From contig NZ_JAFGZD010000004.1 of NCBI RefSeq assembly GCF_017165765.1, positions 310,001 to 374,000 on the forward strand: a stretch of DNA of 64,000 bases, in the 5' to 3' direction. The translations under genes and the position numbers were made by a program. This stretch comes from Pseudomonas capsici (GTDB lineage Bacteria > Pseudomonadota > Gammaproteobacteria > Pseudomonadales > Pseudomonadaceae). Within the stretch, counting starts at the first letter, position 1; every line of letters starts with the position of its first letter. Below the pieces are notes generated by a model. That model had not been told where the DNA came from. It saw only the letters and a list, made by a program, of their open reading frames with translations, and did not search any database. Shown piece by piece: positions 27,419 through 37,514 of the stretch.

Positions 27419-28981
27419 TCAGAGATGAACAACGGCCATGTCGAGTCTCGGGTAATCGCCCTCGGCATGCTCTCCGCGTGGCGGTACATGGTGGGTTTTC
27501 ATCACCTGATCGCCTTGCAGGGTTTCGAGGTGAATATCGAAGCCCCACAAGCGGTGCAGATGCTTGAGTACTTCGTCCGTGGAGTCGCCCAGCGGTTTGC
27601 GGTTGTGTTGTTGATGGCGCAGCGTCAGCGAACGGTCGCCACGGCGGTCGATGCTGTAGATCTGCACGTTGGGTTCGCGGTTGCCCAGGTTGTATTGCGC
27701 GGCCAGGGTCTCCCGAATGGTCCGATAGCCGGCTTCGTCATGGATGGCGGGCACCAGCAGATCGTCCTTCTGATCATCATCCATGATGCTGAACAGCTTG
27801 AGATCACGAATGACCTTGGGCGACAGGTACTGGAGGATGAAGCTCTCGTCCTTGAAGCTGGACATGGCGAATTTGACGGCCGTCAGCCAGTCTGTGCCGG
27901 CCAGTTCCGGGAACCAGCGGCGATCCTCTTCGGTCGGGTGTTCGCACATCCGGCGAATGTCCTGATACATGGCAAAGCCCAGCGTGTACGGGTTGATGCC
28001 GCTGTAATAGGGACTGTCGAAACCGGGCTGATAGATCACGCTGGTGTGCGACTGCAGGAACTCCAGCATGAAACCGTCGGTGACCAGGCCTTCGTCGTAC
28101 AGATCGTTCATCAGCGTGTAGTGCCAGAACGTCGCCCAGCCTTCGTTCATCACCTGGGTCTGGCGTTGCGGGTAGAAATACTGGGCAATCTTGCGCACGA
28201 TGCGCACCACTTCGCGCTGCCATGGCTCCAGCAGTGGCGCATGTTTCTCGATGAAGTACAGGATGTTTTCCTGCGGTTCGGCCGGGAAGCGGGCGTTGTC
28301 TTCCTTGCTGCTCTTGTCGGCGCTTTTCGGAATGGTGCGCCACAGGTCGTTGATCTGCCGTTGCAGGTGCTCTTCGCGATCCTTCTGTCGGCGTCGTTCT
28401 TCTTCGGCGGAAATCGGGTAAGGCCGCTTGTAACGGTCGACGCCGTAGTTCATCAGGGCATGGCAGGAGTCGAGCAGGTCTTCCACCGCGTCGATGCCGT
28501 GGCGCTCTTCGCATTGCATGATGTACTGCTTGGCGAAGACCAGGTAATCGATGATCGAGCTTGCGTCGGTCCAGGTGCGGAACAGGTAGTTGCCCTTGAA
28601 AAAGCTGTTGTGCCCATAGCAGGCGTGGGCGACCACCAGTGCCTGCATGCAGATGGTGTTTTCTTCCATCAGGTAGGCAATGCACGGGTCCGAGTTGATC
28701 ACGATCTCGTAGGCCAGACCCATCTGTCCACGAGAGTAGGATTTTTCTGTGCTCAGGAAATGCTTGCCGTATGACCAGTGGTGATAGCCCAGCGGCATGC
28801 CCACCGAGGCATAGGCATCCATCATCTGCTCGGCCGTGATCACCTCGATCTGGTTGGGATAGGTATCCAGGGCATAACGCTCGGCGATACGGCTGATTTC
28901 GCGGTCGTAGGCCTGGATCAGTTCAAATGTCCACTCGGACCCTGTGGAAAGGGGTTGGCGCTTCTGCTCTCTAGCGGTCAT
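27419..28981 (-). CDS. ycgB: SpoVR family protein (YcgB)
   Basis: The 520-residue length is standard. It carries [22 protein letters not shown] at the start, [14 protein letters not shown] and [14 protein letters not shown], invariant parts of the family. Biochemical activity is unknown. The gene overlaps yeaH by four bases and follows prkA, the conserved stationary-phase/stress trio prkA-yeaH-ycgB. In E. coli the homologues are RpoS-dependent. Confidence 0.95.
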   Translation of the reverse strand: MTAREQKRQPLSTGSEWTFELIQAYDREISRIAERYALDTYPNQIEVITAEQMMDAYASVGMPLGYHHWSYGKHFLSTEKSYSRGQMGLAYEIVINSDPCIAYLMEENTICMQALVVAHACYGHNSFFKGNYLFRTWTDASSIIDYLVFAKQYIMQCEERHGIDAVEDLLDSCHALMNYGVDRYKRPYPISAEEERRRQKDREEHLQRQINDLWRTIPKSADKSSKEDNARFPAEPQENILYFIEKHAPLLEPWQREVVRIVRKIAQYFYPQRQTQVMNEGWATFWHYTLMNDLYDEGLVTDGFMLEFLQSHTSVIYQPGFDSPYYSGINPYTLGFAMYQDIRRMCEHPTEEDRRWFPELAGTDWLTAVKFAMSSFKDESFILQYLSPKVIRDLKLFSIMDDDQKDDLLVPAIHDEAGYRTIRETLAAQYNLGNREPNVQIYSIDRRGDRSLTLRHQQHNRKPLGDSTDEVLKHLHRLWGFDIHLETLQGDQVMKTHHVPPRGEHAEGDYPRLDMAVVHL

Positions 28982-30249
28982 GTCACTAACCTGCGCTGGA
29001 AGAGTTCACGGAATACCGGGTAGATATCGCCGGCAGAGACCAGCTGTTGCTGGGCAAAGGTGTCGGCAAATTCTTCACCGATGCGTTCGTATTCGAACCA
29101 TAGGGCCTGATGCTCGCGGGGCGTGATCTCCACATAGGTGTAGTACTGCACGAACGGCATGATCTGCTTGGTCAGGATTTCGCGGCAGATCGGTGAGTCG
29201 TCGTTCCAGTTGTCGCCATCGGAAGCCTGGGCGGCATAGATGTTCCATTCGTTGCTCGGATAGCGCTCGGCCATGATTTCCTGCATCAGTTTCAGGGCGC
29301 TGGAAACGATGGTGCCGCCGGTTTCCCGTGAATAGAAGAACTCTTCTTCGTCCACTTCCCGGGCGCTGGTGTGATGGCGAATGAATACAACTTCGATCTT
29401 GTCGTAGTTTCGCTTGAGGAACAGGTACAGCAGGATGAAGAAACGCTTGGCGACATCCTTGGTGGCCTGGGTCATGGAGCCGGAGACGTCCATCAGACAG
29501 AACATCACGGCCTTGGAGCTCGGGTTGGGTTGCTTGACCAGCAGGTTGTACTTGAGGTCGAAGGTGTCCAGATAGGGCACGCGACGGATGCGTGCTTTGA
29601 GGCGGTCGATTTCTACTTCCAGTTCCTGGATATCGCCGAAGTTGTCCGGTTCTTCGCGTTTCAGGCGCTCCAGCTCGTTGACCGCTTCCTTGAGCTTGGC
29701 GCGGCTGCTGCCGGACAGGGCGATACGGCGTGCATGGGCCGAGCGCAGGGTCCGGATGATATTGATGCGCGAGGGATTACCTTCGTTACTGATACCTGCG
29801 CGCACGGTCTTGAAGGTGTCAGTACCGGTCAGATTGCGTTTGACCAGATTGGGCAGCTCCAGGTCCTCGAACATGAATTCGAGAAATTCTTCCTGAGTGA
29901 TCTGGAAGACGAACTCATCCATGCCCTCGCCGGAGTTGCTGGCCTTGCCTGGCCCCTTGCCACCGCCGCCTCCCTGAGGGCGGGCGATATGCTCGCCGCT
30001 GGTGAATTCCTTGTTGCCGGGATGCACCACAGTCTGTTTGCCACCGCGACCATGATGAAGCACCGGCTCGTCGATATCGCGACCGGGAATGCTGATCTGT
30101 TCGCCATGCTCCATATCGGTGATGGAGCGGCGGCTGACAGCTTCTTCCACTGCTTTTTTGATGTGATCACGATAACGCCGCAGAAAACGCTGGCGATTTA
30201 CCGTGCTCTTGTTCTTGCCATTGAGGCGTCGGTCGATCACATAACTCAT
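28978..30249 (-). CDS. yeaH: UPF0229 family protein (YeaH) with VWA-like domain
   Basis: The 423-residue protein starts [26 protein letters not shown], as the family does, so the ATG at 30249 is chosen over 30294. A glycine-rich basic linker ([11 protein letters not shown]) is followed by a von Willebrand A-like segment with the metal site [12 protein letters not shown]. It probably partners the PrkA kinase. It overlaps ycgB by four bases. Confidence 0.94.
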   Translation of the reverse strand: MSYVIDRRLNGKNKSTVNRQRFLRRYRDHIKKAVEEAVSRRSITDMEHGEQISIPGRDIDEPVLHHGRGGKQTVVHPGNKEFTSGEHIARPQGGGGGKGPGKASNSGEGMDEFVFQITQEEFLEFMFEDLELPNLVKRNLTGTDTFKTVRAGISNEGNPSRINIIRTLRSAHARRIALSGSSRAKLKEAVNELERLKREEPDNFGDIQELEVEIDRLKARIRRVPYLDTFDLKYNLLVKQPNPSSKAVMFCLMDVSGSMTQATKDVAKRFFILLYLFLKRNYDKIEVVFIRHHTSAREVDEEEFFYSRETGGTIVSSALKLMQEIMAERYPSNEWNIYAAQASDGDNWNDDSPICREILTKQIMPFVQYYTYVEITPREHQALWFEYERIGEEFADTFAQQQLVSAGDIYPVFRELFQRRLVT

Positions 30250-30257
30250 ACGGGCCC

Positions 30258-30297
30258 CTTCGGGGAGCTGCGAGCTCCAAGCTACAAGCTGCAAGTT
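30258..30297. repeat. AGCTT-type intergenic repeat
   Basis: GAGCTGCGAGCTCCAAGCTACAAGCTGCAAG-like short repeats fill the yeaH/prkA gap, and another copy lies at 30385-30412. They belong to the same family as the GCTTGTA tandem array at 51413. The gap is 164 bases and no gene is visible. Confidence 0.55.
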
Positions 30298-30413
30298 TTG
30301 ATTGTCGGAACCTCGGCTTCACGCGGCAACTGGTCTGCGTGCATGCCCTGCATGGAATACCGATGCGGGCAGCACGCTGACTTGCCGTTTGAAGCTTGCC
30401 GCTTGTGGCTGCC

Positions 30414-32336
30414 TTACTGCGACTTGCGCACGCGCAGATACCACTCGGAGAGTAGACGCACCTGTTTGTCGGTATAGCCCCGCTCGACCATTCGGGTAAC
30501 GAAGTCGTTGTGTTTCTGTTGATCCTCTTTGCTGGCTTTGGCGTTGAAACTGATGACTGGCAACAGGTCCTCGGTGTTGGAGAACATTTTCTTCTCGATC
30601 ACCACGCGCAATTTCTCGTAGCTGAGCCAGGTCGGGTTCTTGCCGTTATTGTTGGCACGGGCACGCAACACGAAGTTGACGATTTCGTTGCGGAAGTCTT
30701 TCGGGTTGCTGATGCCGGCAGGTTTCTCGATCTTTTCCAGTTCTTCGTTCAGGGCCACGCGGTTGAGAATCTCGCCGGTTTCCGGATCGCGGTATTCCTG
30801 GTCCTGAATCCAGAAATCTGCATAAAGCACGTAGCGGTCGAAGATGTTCTGGCCGTATTCGCTGTAGGACTCCAGGTAGGCGGTCTGGATTTCCTTGCCG
30901 ATGAACTCGATGTAGCGCGGTGCCAGGTATTCCTTGATGAAGCGCAGGTAGCGCTCACGGGTTTCGGCCGGGAACTGTTCCTGTTCGATCTGCTGTTCGA
31001 GCACGTAGAGCAGGTGCACCGGGTTGGCAGCGATCTCGTGGGGGTCGAAGTTGAAGACCTTGGACAGGATCTTGAACGCGAAACGGGTTGAAAGGCCGTT
31101 CATGCCCTCGTCGACGCCCGCGCTGTCACGGTATTCCTGGATCGACTTGGCCTTGGGATCGGTATCTTTCAGGTTTTCGCCGTCATAGACGCGCATCTTG
31201 GAGTAGATGTTGGAGTTTTCCGGCTCCTTGAGGCGCGACAGGGTGGTGAACTGCGCCAGCATCTTCAGGGTGTCCGGCGCGCAGTGCGCCTTGGCCAGCG
31301 AGCTGTTGAACAGCAGTTTGTCGTAGATCTTGATCTCGTCGCTGACGCGCAGGCAGTACGGCACCTTCACGATGTAGATCCGGTCGATGAACGCTTCGTT
31401 GTTCTTGTTGTTGCGGAAGCTGTGCCATTCCGATTCGTTGGAGTGGGCCAGCAGGATACCGGTGAACGGAATCGCGCCCAGACCTTCGGTACTGTTGTAG
31501 TTGCCTTCCTGGGTCGCAGTCAGCAGCGGGTGCAGAACCTTGATCGGCGCCTTGAACATCTCGACGAATTCCATCAGGCCCTGGTTGGCCCGGCACAGAG
31601 CACCCGAGTAGCTGTAGGCGTCGGCGTCGTTCTGCGGGAATTCTTCCAGCTTGCGGATATCGACCTTACCCACCAGAGCGGAGATGTCCTGGTTGTTCTC
31701 GTCACCCGGCTCGGTTTTCGCCACGCCGATCTGGTTGAGAACCGATGGATAGAGTTTCACCACCTTGAACTGGCTGATGTCGCCCCCGAACTCAGCCAGA
31801 CGTTTGGTCGCCCATGGCGACATGATGGTGTTGAGGTAACGCCGCGGGATACCGAAGTCTTCTTCGAGAATCGCGCCGTCTTCGGTTGCATTAAACAACC
31901 CCAGTGGCGACTCGAATACCGGCGACCCCTTGATGGCGTAGAAGGGGACCTTTTCGATCAGTTGCTTGAGCTTTTCAGCCAGGGACGATTTACCGCCACC
32001 CACCGGGCCGAGGAGGTAGAGAATCTGTTTCTTCTCTTCCAGGCCTTGGGCTGCATGGCGGAAATACGACACGATCTGGTCGATGCATTCTTCCATGCCA
32101 TGGAAGTCGGCAAAGGCCGGATAACGCCGGATCACCTTGTTGGAAAAGATCCGCGACAACCGGGAGTTGGTGGAGGTGTCCACAAGCTCCGGCTCGCCAA
32201 TTGCCATCAGAAGACGTTCTGCGGCAGAGGCGTAGGCGCTGCGATCCTGTTTGCAGAGCTCAAGATACTCCTGTAAGGAGAGCTCTTCCTGACGTGTGGT
32301 TTCAAAGCGTTGTTGGAAGTGGCTAAAAATACTCAT
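30414..32336 (-). CDS. prkA: PrkA family serine protein kinase (YeaG)
   Basis: The 640-residue length is right. The N-terminal AAA-type part has Walker A LGPVGGGKSS, and the C-terminal part is the PrkA kinase domain. The start MSIFSHFQQRFETTRQEELSLQEYLELC is conserved. It is a stress- and starvation-linked protein kinase in enterobacteria and pseudomonads. First gene of prkA-yeaH-ycgB. Confidence 0.96.
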   Translation of the reverse strand: MSIFSHFQQRFETTRQEELSLQEYLELCKQDRSAYASAAERLLMAIGEPELVDTSTNSRLSRIFSNKVIRRYPAFADFHGMEECIDQIVSYFRHAAQGLEEKKQILYLLGPVGGGKSSLAEKLKQLIEKVPFYAIKGSPVFESPLGLFNATEDGAILEEDFGIPRRYLNTIMSPWATKRLAEFGGDISQFKVVKLYPSVLNQIGVAKTEPGDENNQDISALVGKVDIRKLEEFPQNDADAYSYSGALCRANQGLMEFVEMFKAPIKVLHPLLTATQEGNYNSTEGLGAIPFTGILLAHSNESEWHSFRNNKNNEAFIDRIYIVKVPYCLRVSDEIKIYDKLLFNSSLAKAHCAPDTLKMLAQFTTLSRLKEPENSNIYSKMRVYDGENLKDTDPKAKSIQEYRDSAGVDEGMNGLSTRFAFKILSKVFNFDPHEIAANPVHLLYVLEQQIEQEQFPAETRERYLRFIKEYLAPRYIEFIGKEIQTAYLESYSEYGQNIFDRYVLYADFWIQDQEYRDPETGEILNRVALNEELEKIEKPAGISNPKDFRNEIVNFVLRARANNNGKNPTWLSYEKLRVVIEKKMFSNTEDLLPVISFNAKASKEDQQKHNDFVTRMVERGYTDKQVRLLSEWYLRVRKSQ

Positions 32337-32670
32337 GACGTCACCTCGCTCGATACGTTGAGCCGGCGGCGGATCGTCAGTCGATGCTGGCAGCAGCTGA
32401 GTATCCAGATGCCGTTTACCCCCCAGAACACCATAAAAGTAACTACCGATGACCCACGCGCCGGTGTACCGGCTCTCCCCTGATTACGGATGGCCTGAGG
32501 CTAAGGATAGTTCGGATTCGGAAAGATAAAGAAGGGATGAGCAAGAAGTGGGGCTGACCGTTCGTCAGTTTGGGCGCGAACCCGCGCAGGACGCGGGATC
32601 GGCTGGATAAAAATATTTTTCAGAGTGTGCCGGGTGTTTCTGCGTGTCTGCACCAGCATCCGTTCCGTCG
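32337..32670. promoter_or_regulatory. 334-base region upstream of prkA
   Basis: No ORF is supported here. It should contain the prkA promoter, probably stress-type, but I could not place a clear -35/-10. A CCCGCG / CGCGGG hairpin at 32582-32598 lies downstream of glpE and may end that transcript. Confidence 0.4.
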
Positions 32671-32991
32671 TTAACCCTGCGCCGTTTCGTTTGGGAAGGT
32701 GTTGCGCCACAACTCGAACCCGCCGTCGAGGCTGTACACGTCGGAGAAGCCCTGGCCCACGAGGTAGGCGGCGGCACTCTGGCTGGAGTTGCCGTGGTAG
32801 CAGACCACTACCAGCGGCTTGTCCAGATCGGCCTTGGCGATGAAGTCGGCGATCGAGTGATTGTCCAGGTGTTGCGAATCGGTGATGTGATTGCTGGCGA
32901 AAGCCTGCGGATCGCGAATGTCTACCAGTACGGCACCCTGTTCGCGAAGGGCTTGGGCCTGTTCCGGGGGAATGCGTTTGAATTCGGTCAT
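32671..32991 (-). CDS. glpE: Thiosulfate sulfurtransferase GlpE
   Basis: The 106-residue single rhodanese domain has active-site loop [11 protein letters not shown] with the catalytic Cys, nearly identical in pattern to E. coli GlpE. The ATG at 32991 is chosen; the longer frame upstream runs into the apaH gene. It follows apaH by 23 bases and probably shares the lptD-apaH transcript. Confidence 0.94.
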   Translation of the reverse strand: MTEFKRIPPEQAQALREQGAVLVDIRDPQAFASNHITDSQHLDNHSIADFIAKADLDKPLVVVCYHGNSSQSAAAYLVGQGFSDVYSLDGGFELWRNTFPNETAQG

Positions 32992-33014
32992 GGCTGGACT
33001 CCTGAGCTGATCTT

Positions 33015-33899
33015 TTAACGCCCGGCCTCGCTGGCCTCGGGCGGGGAAATGGGGGATGTTTCCGACCGCGTGGCGGCATTGCCGACAGCATCGCAATCGC
33101 AGATGTGACGTTCAAGGGTATCAACGTTCATCAGGGTCATGGCACCTCCCCATACACATCCGCTGTCCAGCGCATAAACGCCAGGTTCATCGCATTTGCC
33201 TTCAAGGGCCGCCCAGTGGCCGAAGATGATCTTCAGGTCCCGGGTCTTGCGGTTCGGGTGCTTGAACCAGGGCTCGTAGCCTGGAAGGGCGGTTTCGATG
33301 CCTTCCTTGCTCTTGAGGTCGAGCTTGCCTTCGCGGGTGCAGAAACGCATGCGGGTAAAGTAGTTGGTGATCACGCGCAGCCGCGTCACGCCTTGCAGGT
33401 CGTTGTCCCACTTGACGGGCTCATTGCCGTACATGCCATCGAGAAAGGGTTCGTACAGATTGTCGTCCTGCAGGGCCTGTTCGACTTCACTGGCGTACTT
33501 GAGGGCTTTTTTCAGTGACCACTGCGGGGGAATGCCCGCATGGGTCATGGCGACATTGCGCTGTTCATCGTAGTGCATCAGCTTTTGTCGACGCACCCAG
33601 TCCAGCAGGTCGTTGCCGTCGGGCGCTTCGATGATCTCGCGCAGGGTGTCGGCTTTCTTCAGGCGTTCTATGTTCCGGGAGGCTGCCAGCAGGTGCAGGT
33701 CATGGTTGCCCAGCACGCAGACCACGGATTCGCGGATGCTGTAGAGAAAACGCAGTGTCTCCAGCGACTGTGGGCCGCGGTTGACCAGATCGCCTACCAG
33801 CCACAGCTGATCCTGTGCCGGATCGAACCGGACATCGCCCAGCAGGCATTTCAGGGGTTCGAGGCAGCCTTGCAGGTCGCCAACTGCATATACAGCCAT
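33015..33899 (-). CDS. apaH: Symmetrical bis(5'-nucleosyl)-tetraphosphatase ApaH
   Basis: The 294-residue enzyme has the phosphoesterase blocks [17 protein letters not shown] and [10 protein letters not shown]. It degrades Ap4A and also removes Np4 caps from RNA. The start shares one base with the apaG stop (TGATG). Confidence 0.97.
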   Translation of the reverse strand: MAVYAVGDLQGCLEPLKCLLGDVRFDPAQDQLWLVGDLVNRGPQSLETLRFLYSIRESVVCVLGNHDLHLLAASRNIERLKKADTLREIIEAPDGNDLLDWVRRQKLMHYDEQRNVAMTHAGIPPQWSLKKALKYASEVEQALQDDNLYEPFLDGMYGNEPVKWDNDLQGVTRLRVITNYFTRMRFCTREGKLDLKSKEGIETALPGYEPWFKHPNRKTRDLKIIFGHWAALEGKCDEPGVYALDSGCVWGGAMTLMNVDTLERHICDCDAVGNAATRSETSPISPPEASEAGR

Positions 33900-34279
33900 C
33901 AGTGAAGAGAGCCGGGTACGGCGAGACGGAAGGGGGCAATCACCGCGTCAAAGCGTTTGCCGTCCTCGGCGAGCATCTGATACGAGCCTTGCATGTTGCC
34001 GACTTTCGTCGTCATCACCGTGCCGCTGCTGTAGGTATGACTCTGCCCGGCCTTGATCAATGGCTGCTGACCCACGACGCCTTCGCCACGCACTTCCTCG
34101 ACATGGCCGTCACCGTCGGTGATGACCCAGTGCCGTGACAGCAGTCTGGCCGGCAACTCGCCGTTATTCTGGACGGTGACGGTGTAAGCGAAGGCAAAGC
34201 GATTCTGCTCGGGTTGAGACTGTTCTGCGAGGAAGCGCGTGACGACGCTGACGTCGACCTGATAACGGGAATCGGGCAT
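33899..34279 (-). CDS. apaG: Co2+/Mg2+ efflux protein ApaG
   Basis: The 126-residue beta-sandwich protein has [22 protein letters not shown] and GMPGSYQ-like [10 protein letters not shown], family hallmarks. The precise role is unclear despite the name. It sits between rsmA and apaH. Confidence 0.96.
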   Translation of the reverse strand: MPDSRYQVDVSVVTRFLAEQSQPEQNRFAFAYTVTVQNNGELPARLLSRHWVITDGDGHVEEVRGEGVVGQQPLIKAGQSHTYSSGTVMTTKVGNMQGSYQMLAEDGKRFDAVIAPFRLAVPGSLH

Positions 34280-34339
34280 GCGGTAGACCTTGAAAGCTAT
34301 AGCGGAAAAAACTGGAGCGTTCGGTAGACAGGTCAGTTT

Positions 34340-34390
34340 AGGACAAGTAAGCGGAAAATGACTAATGGCACATAGCCGTTTACTTGTCCT
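34340..34390. repeat. 15-bp inverted repeat between rsmA and apaG
   Basis: AGGACAAGTAAGCGG (34340-34354) pairs with CCGTTTACTTGTCCT (34376-34390) with one mismatch around a 21-base loop. It could form a stable RNA hairpin between rsmA and apaG and lower expression of apaG-apaH. It has no T-run. Confidence 0.6.
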
Positions 34391-34396
34391 TTCAGG

Positions 34397-35203
34397 TTAT
34401 TCCACCCCTGTCTTTTCGCTGAGTTTGTCCGCCAGACGGACGAATGCAGCAAGATCCAGCTGTTCGGGACGCAGGCTGCCATCGACACCGGCGGCTGCAA
34501 TCTCATCGGCACTCAGCAGCAGCTTGAGAGTGTTGCGCAGGGTCTTGCGGCGCTGGTTGAAGGCTTCGCGCACCAAACGCTCCAGCAGGCGGTGATCCCT
34601 GGCTGGATGAGGCAGTGTTTCATGGGGCACCAGGCGGACGATGGCCGAGTCCACTTTCGGAGGCGGGTTGAAGGCTCCCGGGCCTACGTTGAACAGGTGT
34701 TCCACGCGGCAATGATACTGAACCATGATCGACAGACGGCCCCAGTCTCCGCCGCCCGGTCCGGCTGCGAGGCGCTCGACCACTTCCTTCTGCAGCATGA
34801 AGTGCATGTCGCGGATCAGCGCGGCGTTCTGCAGCAGATGAAAGATCAGCGGCGTGGAGATGTTATAGGGCAGGTTGCCCACTACACGCAGACTGTTGGG
34901 CGCAGCACCCAGGCTGTTGAAATCGAACTTCAGCGCATCGCCCTGATGCAGATTGAAGTTCGGCTTGCCTGCGAACTGGCCGTTGAGGATCGGGATCAGG
35001 TCCTTGTCCAGTTCGACCACGTCCAGGCGTGCGCCGCTGTTGAGCAGGCCTTCGGTCAGGGCACCCTGGCCCGGGCCGATTTCCAGCAGGCGGTCTTCAG
35101 GCCTGGCGCGAATGGCGCGCAGGATCTTGTCGATGACGCCTGCATCGTGCAGGAAGTTCTGCCCGAAGCGCTTGCGCGCCCGGTGTTGGTATTGCTCGGT
35201 CAT
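34397..35203 (-). CDS. rsmA: 16S rRNA dimethyladenosine transferase RsmA (KsgA)
   Basis: The 268-residue enzyme has [10 protein letters not shown] at the start, SAM-binding [14 protein letters not shown] and the catalytic NLPYNIS. It dimethylates two adjacent adenines near the 3' end of 16S rRNA during 30S assembly. Starts within the pdxA stop (four-base overlap). Confidence 0.97.
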   Translation of the reverse strand: MTEQYQHRARKRFGQNFLHDAGVIDKILRAIRARPEDRLLEIGPGQGALTEGLLNSGARLDVVELDKDLIPILNGQFAGKPNFNLHQGDALKFDFNSLGAAPNSLRVVGNLPYNISTPLIFHLLQNAALIRDMHFMLQKEVVERLAAGPGGGDWGRLSIMVQYHCRVEHLFNVGPGAFNPPPKVDSAIVRLVPHETLPHPARDHRLLERLVREAFNQRRKTLRNTLKLLLSADEIAAAGVDGSLRPEQLDLAAFVRLADKLSEKTGVE

Positions 35204-36189
35204 GAATGAGTCTCGGCCATCTGGTAGGCGGTTTGCAGGGCTACTTGCAGGCTGCCGGTGTCGATCTTGCCGCTGCCTGCCAGATCCAGCGCAGTGCCAT
35301 GATCGACGGAGGTGCGGATGATCGGCAGACCGAGCGTGATGTTGACTGCTGCGCCGAAACCTTTGTATTTCAGCACGGGCAGGCCCTGGTCGTGATACAT
35401 CGCCAGCACTGCGTCGCAGTGCTCCAGATATTTGGGGGTAAACAGAGTGTCGGCAGGCAGCGGGCCTCGCAGGTCGATGCCTTCGCTGCGCAGACGCTCC
35501 AGGGTTGGTTCGATGATGTCGATCTCTTCGCGGCCCAGGTGGCCGCCTTCGCCGGCATGGGGGTTGAGGCCGCAGACCAGGATGCGTGGCCGGGCAATAC
35601 CGAACTTGTTGACCAGATCGGCATGCAGGATGCGTGTCACGCGTTCCAGGCGTTCCGGTGTGATGGCATCGGCAATGTCACGCAACGGAAGGTGAGTGGT
35701 CACCAGTGCCACGCGCAGATCGCCCGTCGCCAGCATCATCACGACCTGTTCGGTGTGAGTCAGTTCGGCAAGGAATTCGGTGTGCCCGGAAAAGGCGATG
35801 CCGCCTTCGTTGATCACGCCCTTGTGGACCGGGGCGGTGATCATCCCGGCGAACAGACCGTCGACACAGCCCTGGGCGGCGCGGGTCAGGGTCTGCAGCA
35901 CGAAGGCCGCGTTGGCCTTGTCCAGTACCCCGGCGACCACCCTGGCCTGCAACGGGGTATCCCAGACATACAGGCTGCCAGCAGGGGCCGGTTGCTCGGG
36001 AAAGGCATCGGGAGTGACGGCAATCAGGTTGACGGCCACGCCCAGTTGCGTGGCCCGCTCCAGGAGCAGGTCACGGTTGGTAATGGCGATCAGGGGGTGT
36101 GGCTGAGGCTGCGTGGCGAGCAGCAGGCAAAGGTCAGGACCAATGCCGGCCGGCTCGCCGGGTGTCAGTGCGAAACGCTTTGGCTTCAC
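35200..36189 (-). CDS. pdxA: 4-hydroxythreonine-4-phosphate dehydrogenase PdxA
   Basis: The 329-residue enzyme has [12 protein letters not shown] at the start, metal/substrate sites in [12 protein letters not shown] and [11 protein letters not shown], and a C-terminal [11 protein letters not shown]. It acts in the deoxyxylulose-5-phosphate-dependent pyridoxal phosphate pathway. It overlaps surA by four bases at its start and rsmA by four at its end. Confidence 0.97.
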   Translation of the reverse strand: MKPKRFALTPGEPAGIGPDLCLLLATQPQPHPLIAITNRDLLLERATQLGVAVNLIAVTPDAFPEQPAPAGSLYVWDTPLQARVVAGVLDKANAAFVLQTLTRAAQGCVDGLFAGMITAPVHKGVINEGGIAFSGHTEFLAELTHTEQVVMMLATGDLRVALVTTHLPLRDIADAITPERLERVTRILHADLVNKFGIARPRILVCGLNPHAGEGGHLGREEIDIIEPTLERLRSEGIDLRGPLPADTLFTPKYLEHCDAVLAMYHDQGLPVLKYKGFGAAVNITLGLPIIRTSVDHGTALDLAGSGKIDTGSLQVALQTAYQMAETHS

Positions 36190-37514
36190 TGTGCAGCCTG
36201 GGCCGCGCCGGGAAGCTTGATCTCGACGTAGGCTTCGTCACGGATCTGACGCAGCCAGGTTTGCAGCTCTTCGTCGTACTTGCGGTTACGCAGGACGAGC
36301 AGGGCTTGCTGGTCGCGGGCCTGGCTGGTGGCGTCCGTGGCGCGGCGGCCAAGCACTTCCAGGATGTGCCAGCCGTAGGCTGTCTTGAACGGCTTGGACA
36401 GGGTGCCTTGCGGCGTGTCGTTCATGGCTGCGCGGAACTCTGGAACCAGAGAGTTGGGATCAACCCAGTTCAGGTCGCCGCCGTTGAGCGCCGAGCCCGG
36501 ATCTTCCGAGAAGCTCTTCGCCAGTTCGCTGAAGTTCTCGCCCGCTTCGATGCGATCGTAAAGCTTGGTCGCCAGACGACGTGTCTCTTCTTCGCTGCGG
36601 ATTTCGCTTGGCTTGATCAGGATGTGACGCACATGCACTTCGTCGCGCATCTGGGTCTGGCCTTCGCCGCCGCGTTTTTCCAGCAGTTTGAGGATGATGA
36701 AGCCGCCCGGTGTACGTGCCGGAGGCGTTACTTCACCCGGACGCATGGAGCTGAGCATGTCACCGAAAGGTGGTGGCAACTGAGCGGCCTTGCGCCAGCC
36801 CATGTCGCCGCCTTCCAGGGCGCTTTCGCTTGCGGACCGTGCAACGGCCAGTTGAGCGAAGTCGGCACCTTTCTGCAGTTGGCCGTAGATATCCTGAGCC
36901 TGACGGGCCGCCGCCTGGATCGCATCCGAAGAAGCGCTGTCCGGTGTCGCGATCAGGATGTTGGCCAGATGGAACTCTTCGGACAACTGAGCCTTGCCCA
37001 GATCGGAAGCCAGGAAGTTCTTCACTTCCTGCTCGGAGACCTGGATACGCTCGGCCACACGACGCTGGCGCACACGGCTGATGATCATCTCGCGACGAAC
37101 CTGCTCGCGGGCATCGTTGTAGGACAGGCCGTCATGAGCCAAGGCAGCACGGAACTGCTGGACGCTCATGTTGTTGCGCTGGGCGATGGTTTCGATGGCC
37201 TGGTTCAGCTCTTCATCGGTGATGCGAATGCCGGAGCGTTCGCCGATCTGCAACTGAAGGTTTTCCAGGATCAGGCGCTCGAGTACCTGCGACTGCAGCG
37301 CTTCGGCCGGTGGTGTGCCGGCTCCGCGCTTGGCTATGGTCTGCTGGACTTCGCGAACACGCTGGTCCATCTGGCTTTTCATGATCACGTCGTTGTCGAC
37401 GATGGCCACTACGCTGTCCAGAGGTTGAACCGCTGCATGAACAGCGCCGCTCAGGAGTAATGCGCCCAGCATCAGCGGGCGCAGACAATCAGAAAGCTTG
37501 GTCTTCACGTTCAC
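36186..37514 (-). CDS. surA: Periplasmic chaperone/prolyl isomerase SurA
   Basis: The 442-residue protein has a signal peptide (about 1-27), the N-terminal chaperone region starting [16 protein letters not shown] and two PpiC-type parvulin domains ([10 protein letters not shown] and [10 protein letters not shown] starts). It helps outer-membrane proteins such as LptD reach the BAM complex. The start is GTG (37514), inside the last bases of lptD (26-base overlap). Confidence 0.96.
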   Translation of the reverse strand: MNVKTKLSDCLRPLMLGALLLSGAVHAAVQPLDSVVAIVDNDVIMKSQMDQRVREVQQTIAKRGAGTPPAEALQSQVLERLILENLQLQIGERSGIRITDEELNQAIETIAQRNNMSVQQFRAALAHDGLSYNDAREQVRREMIISRVRQRRVAERIQVSEQEVKNFLASDLGKAQLSEEFHLANILIATPDSASSDAIQAAARQAQDIYGQLQKGADFAQLAVARSASESALEGGDMGWRKAAQLPPPFGDMLSSMRPGEVTPPARTPGGFIILKLLEKRGGEGQTQMRDEVHVRHILIKPSEIRSEEETRRLATKLYDRIEAGENFSELAKSFSEDPGSALNGGDLNWVDPNSLVPEFRAAMNDTPQGTLSKPFKTAYGWHILEVLGRRATDATSQARDQQALLVLRNRKYDEELQTWLRQIRDEAYVEIKLPGAAQAAQ

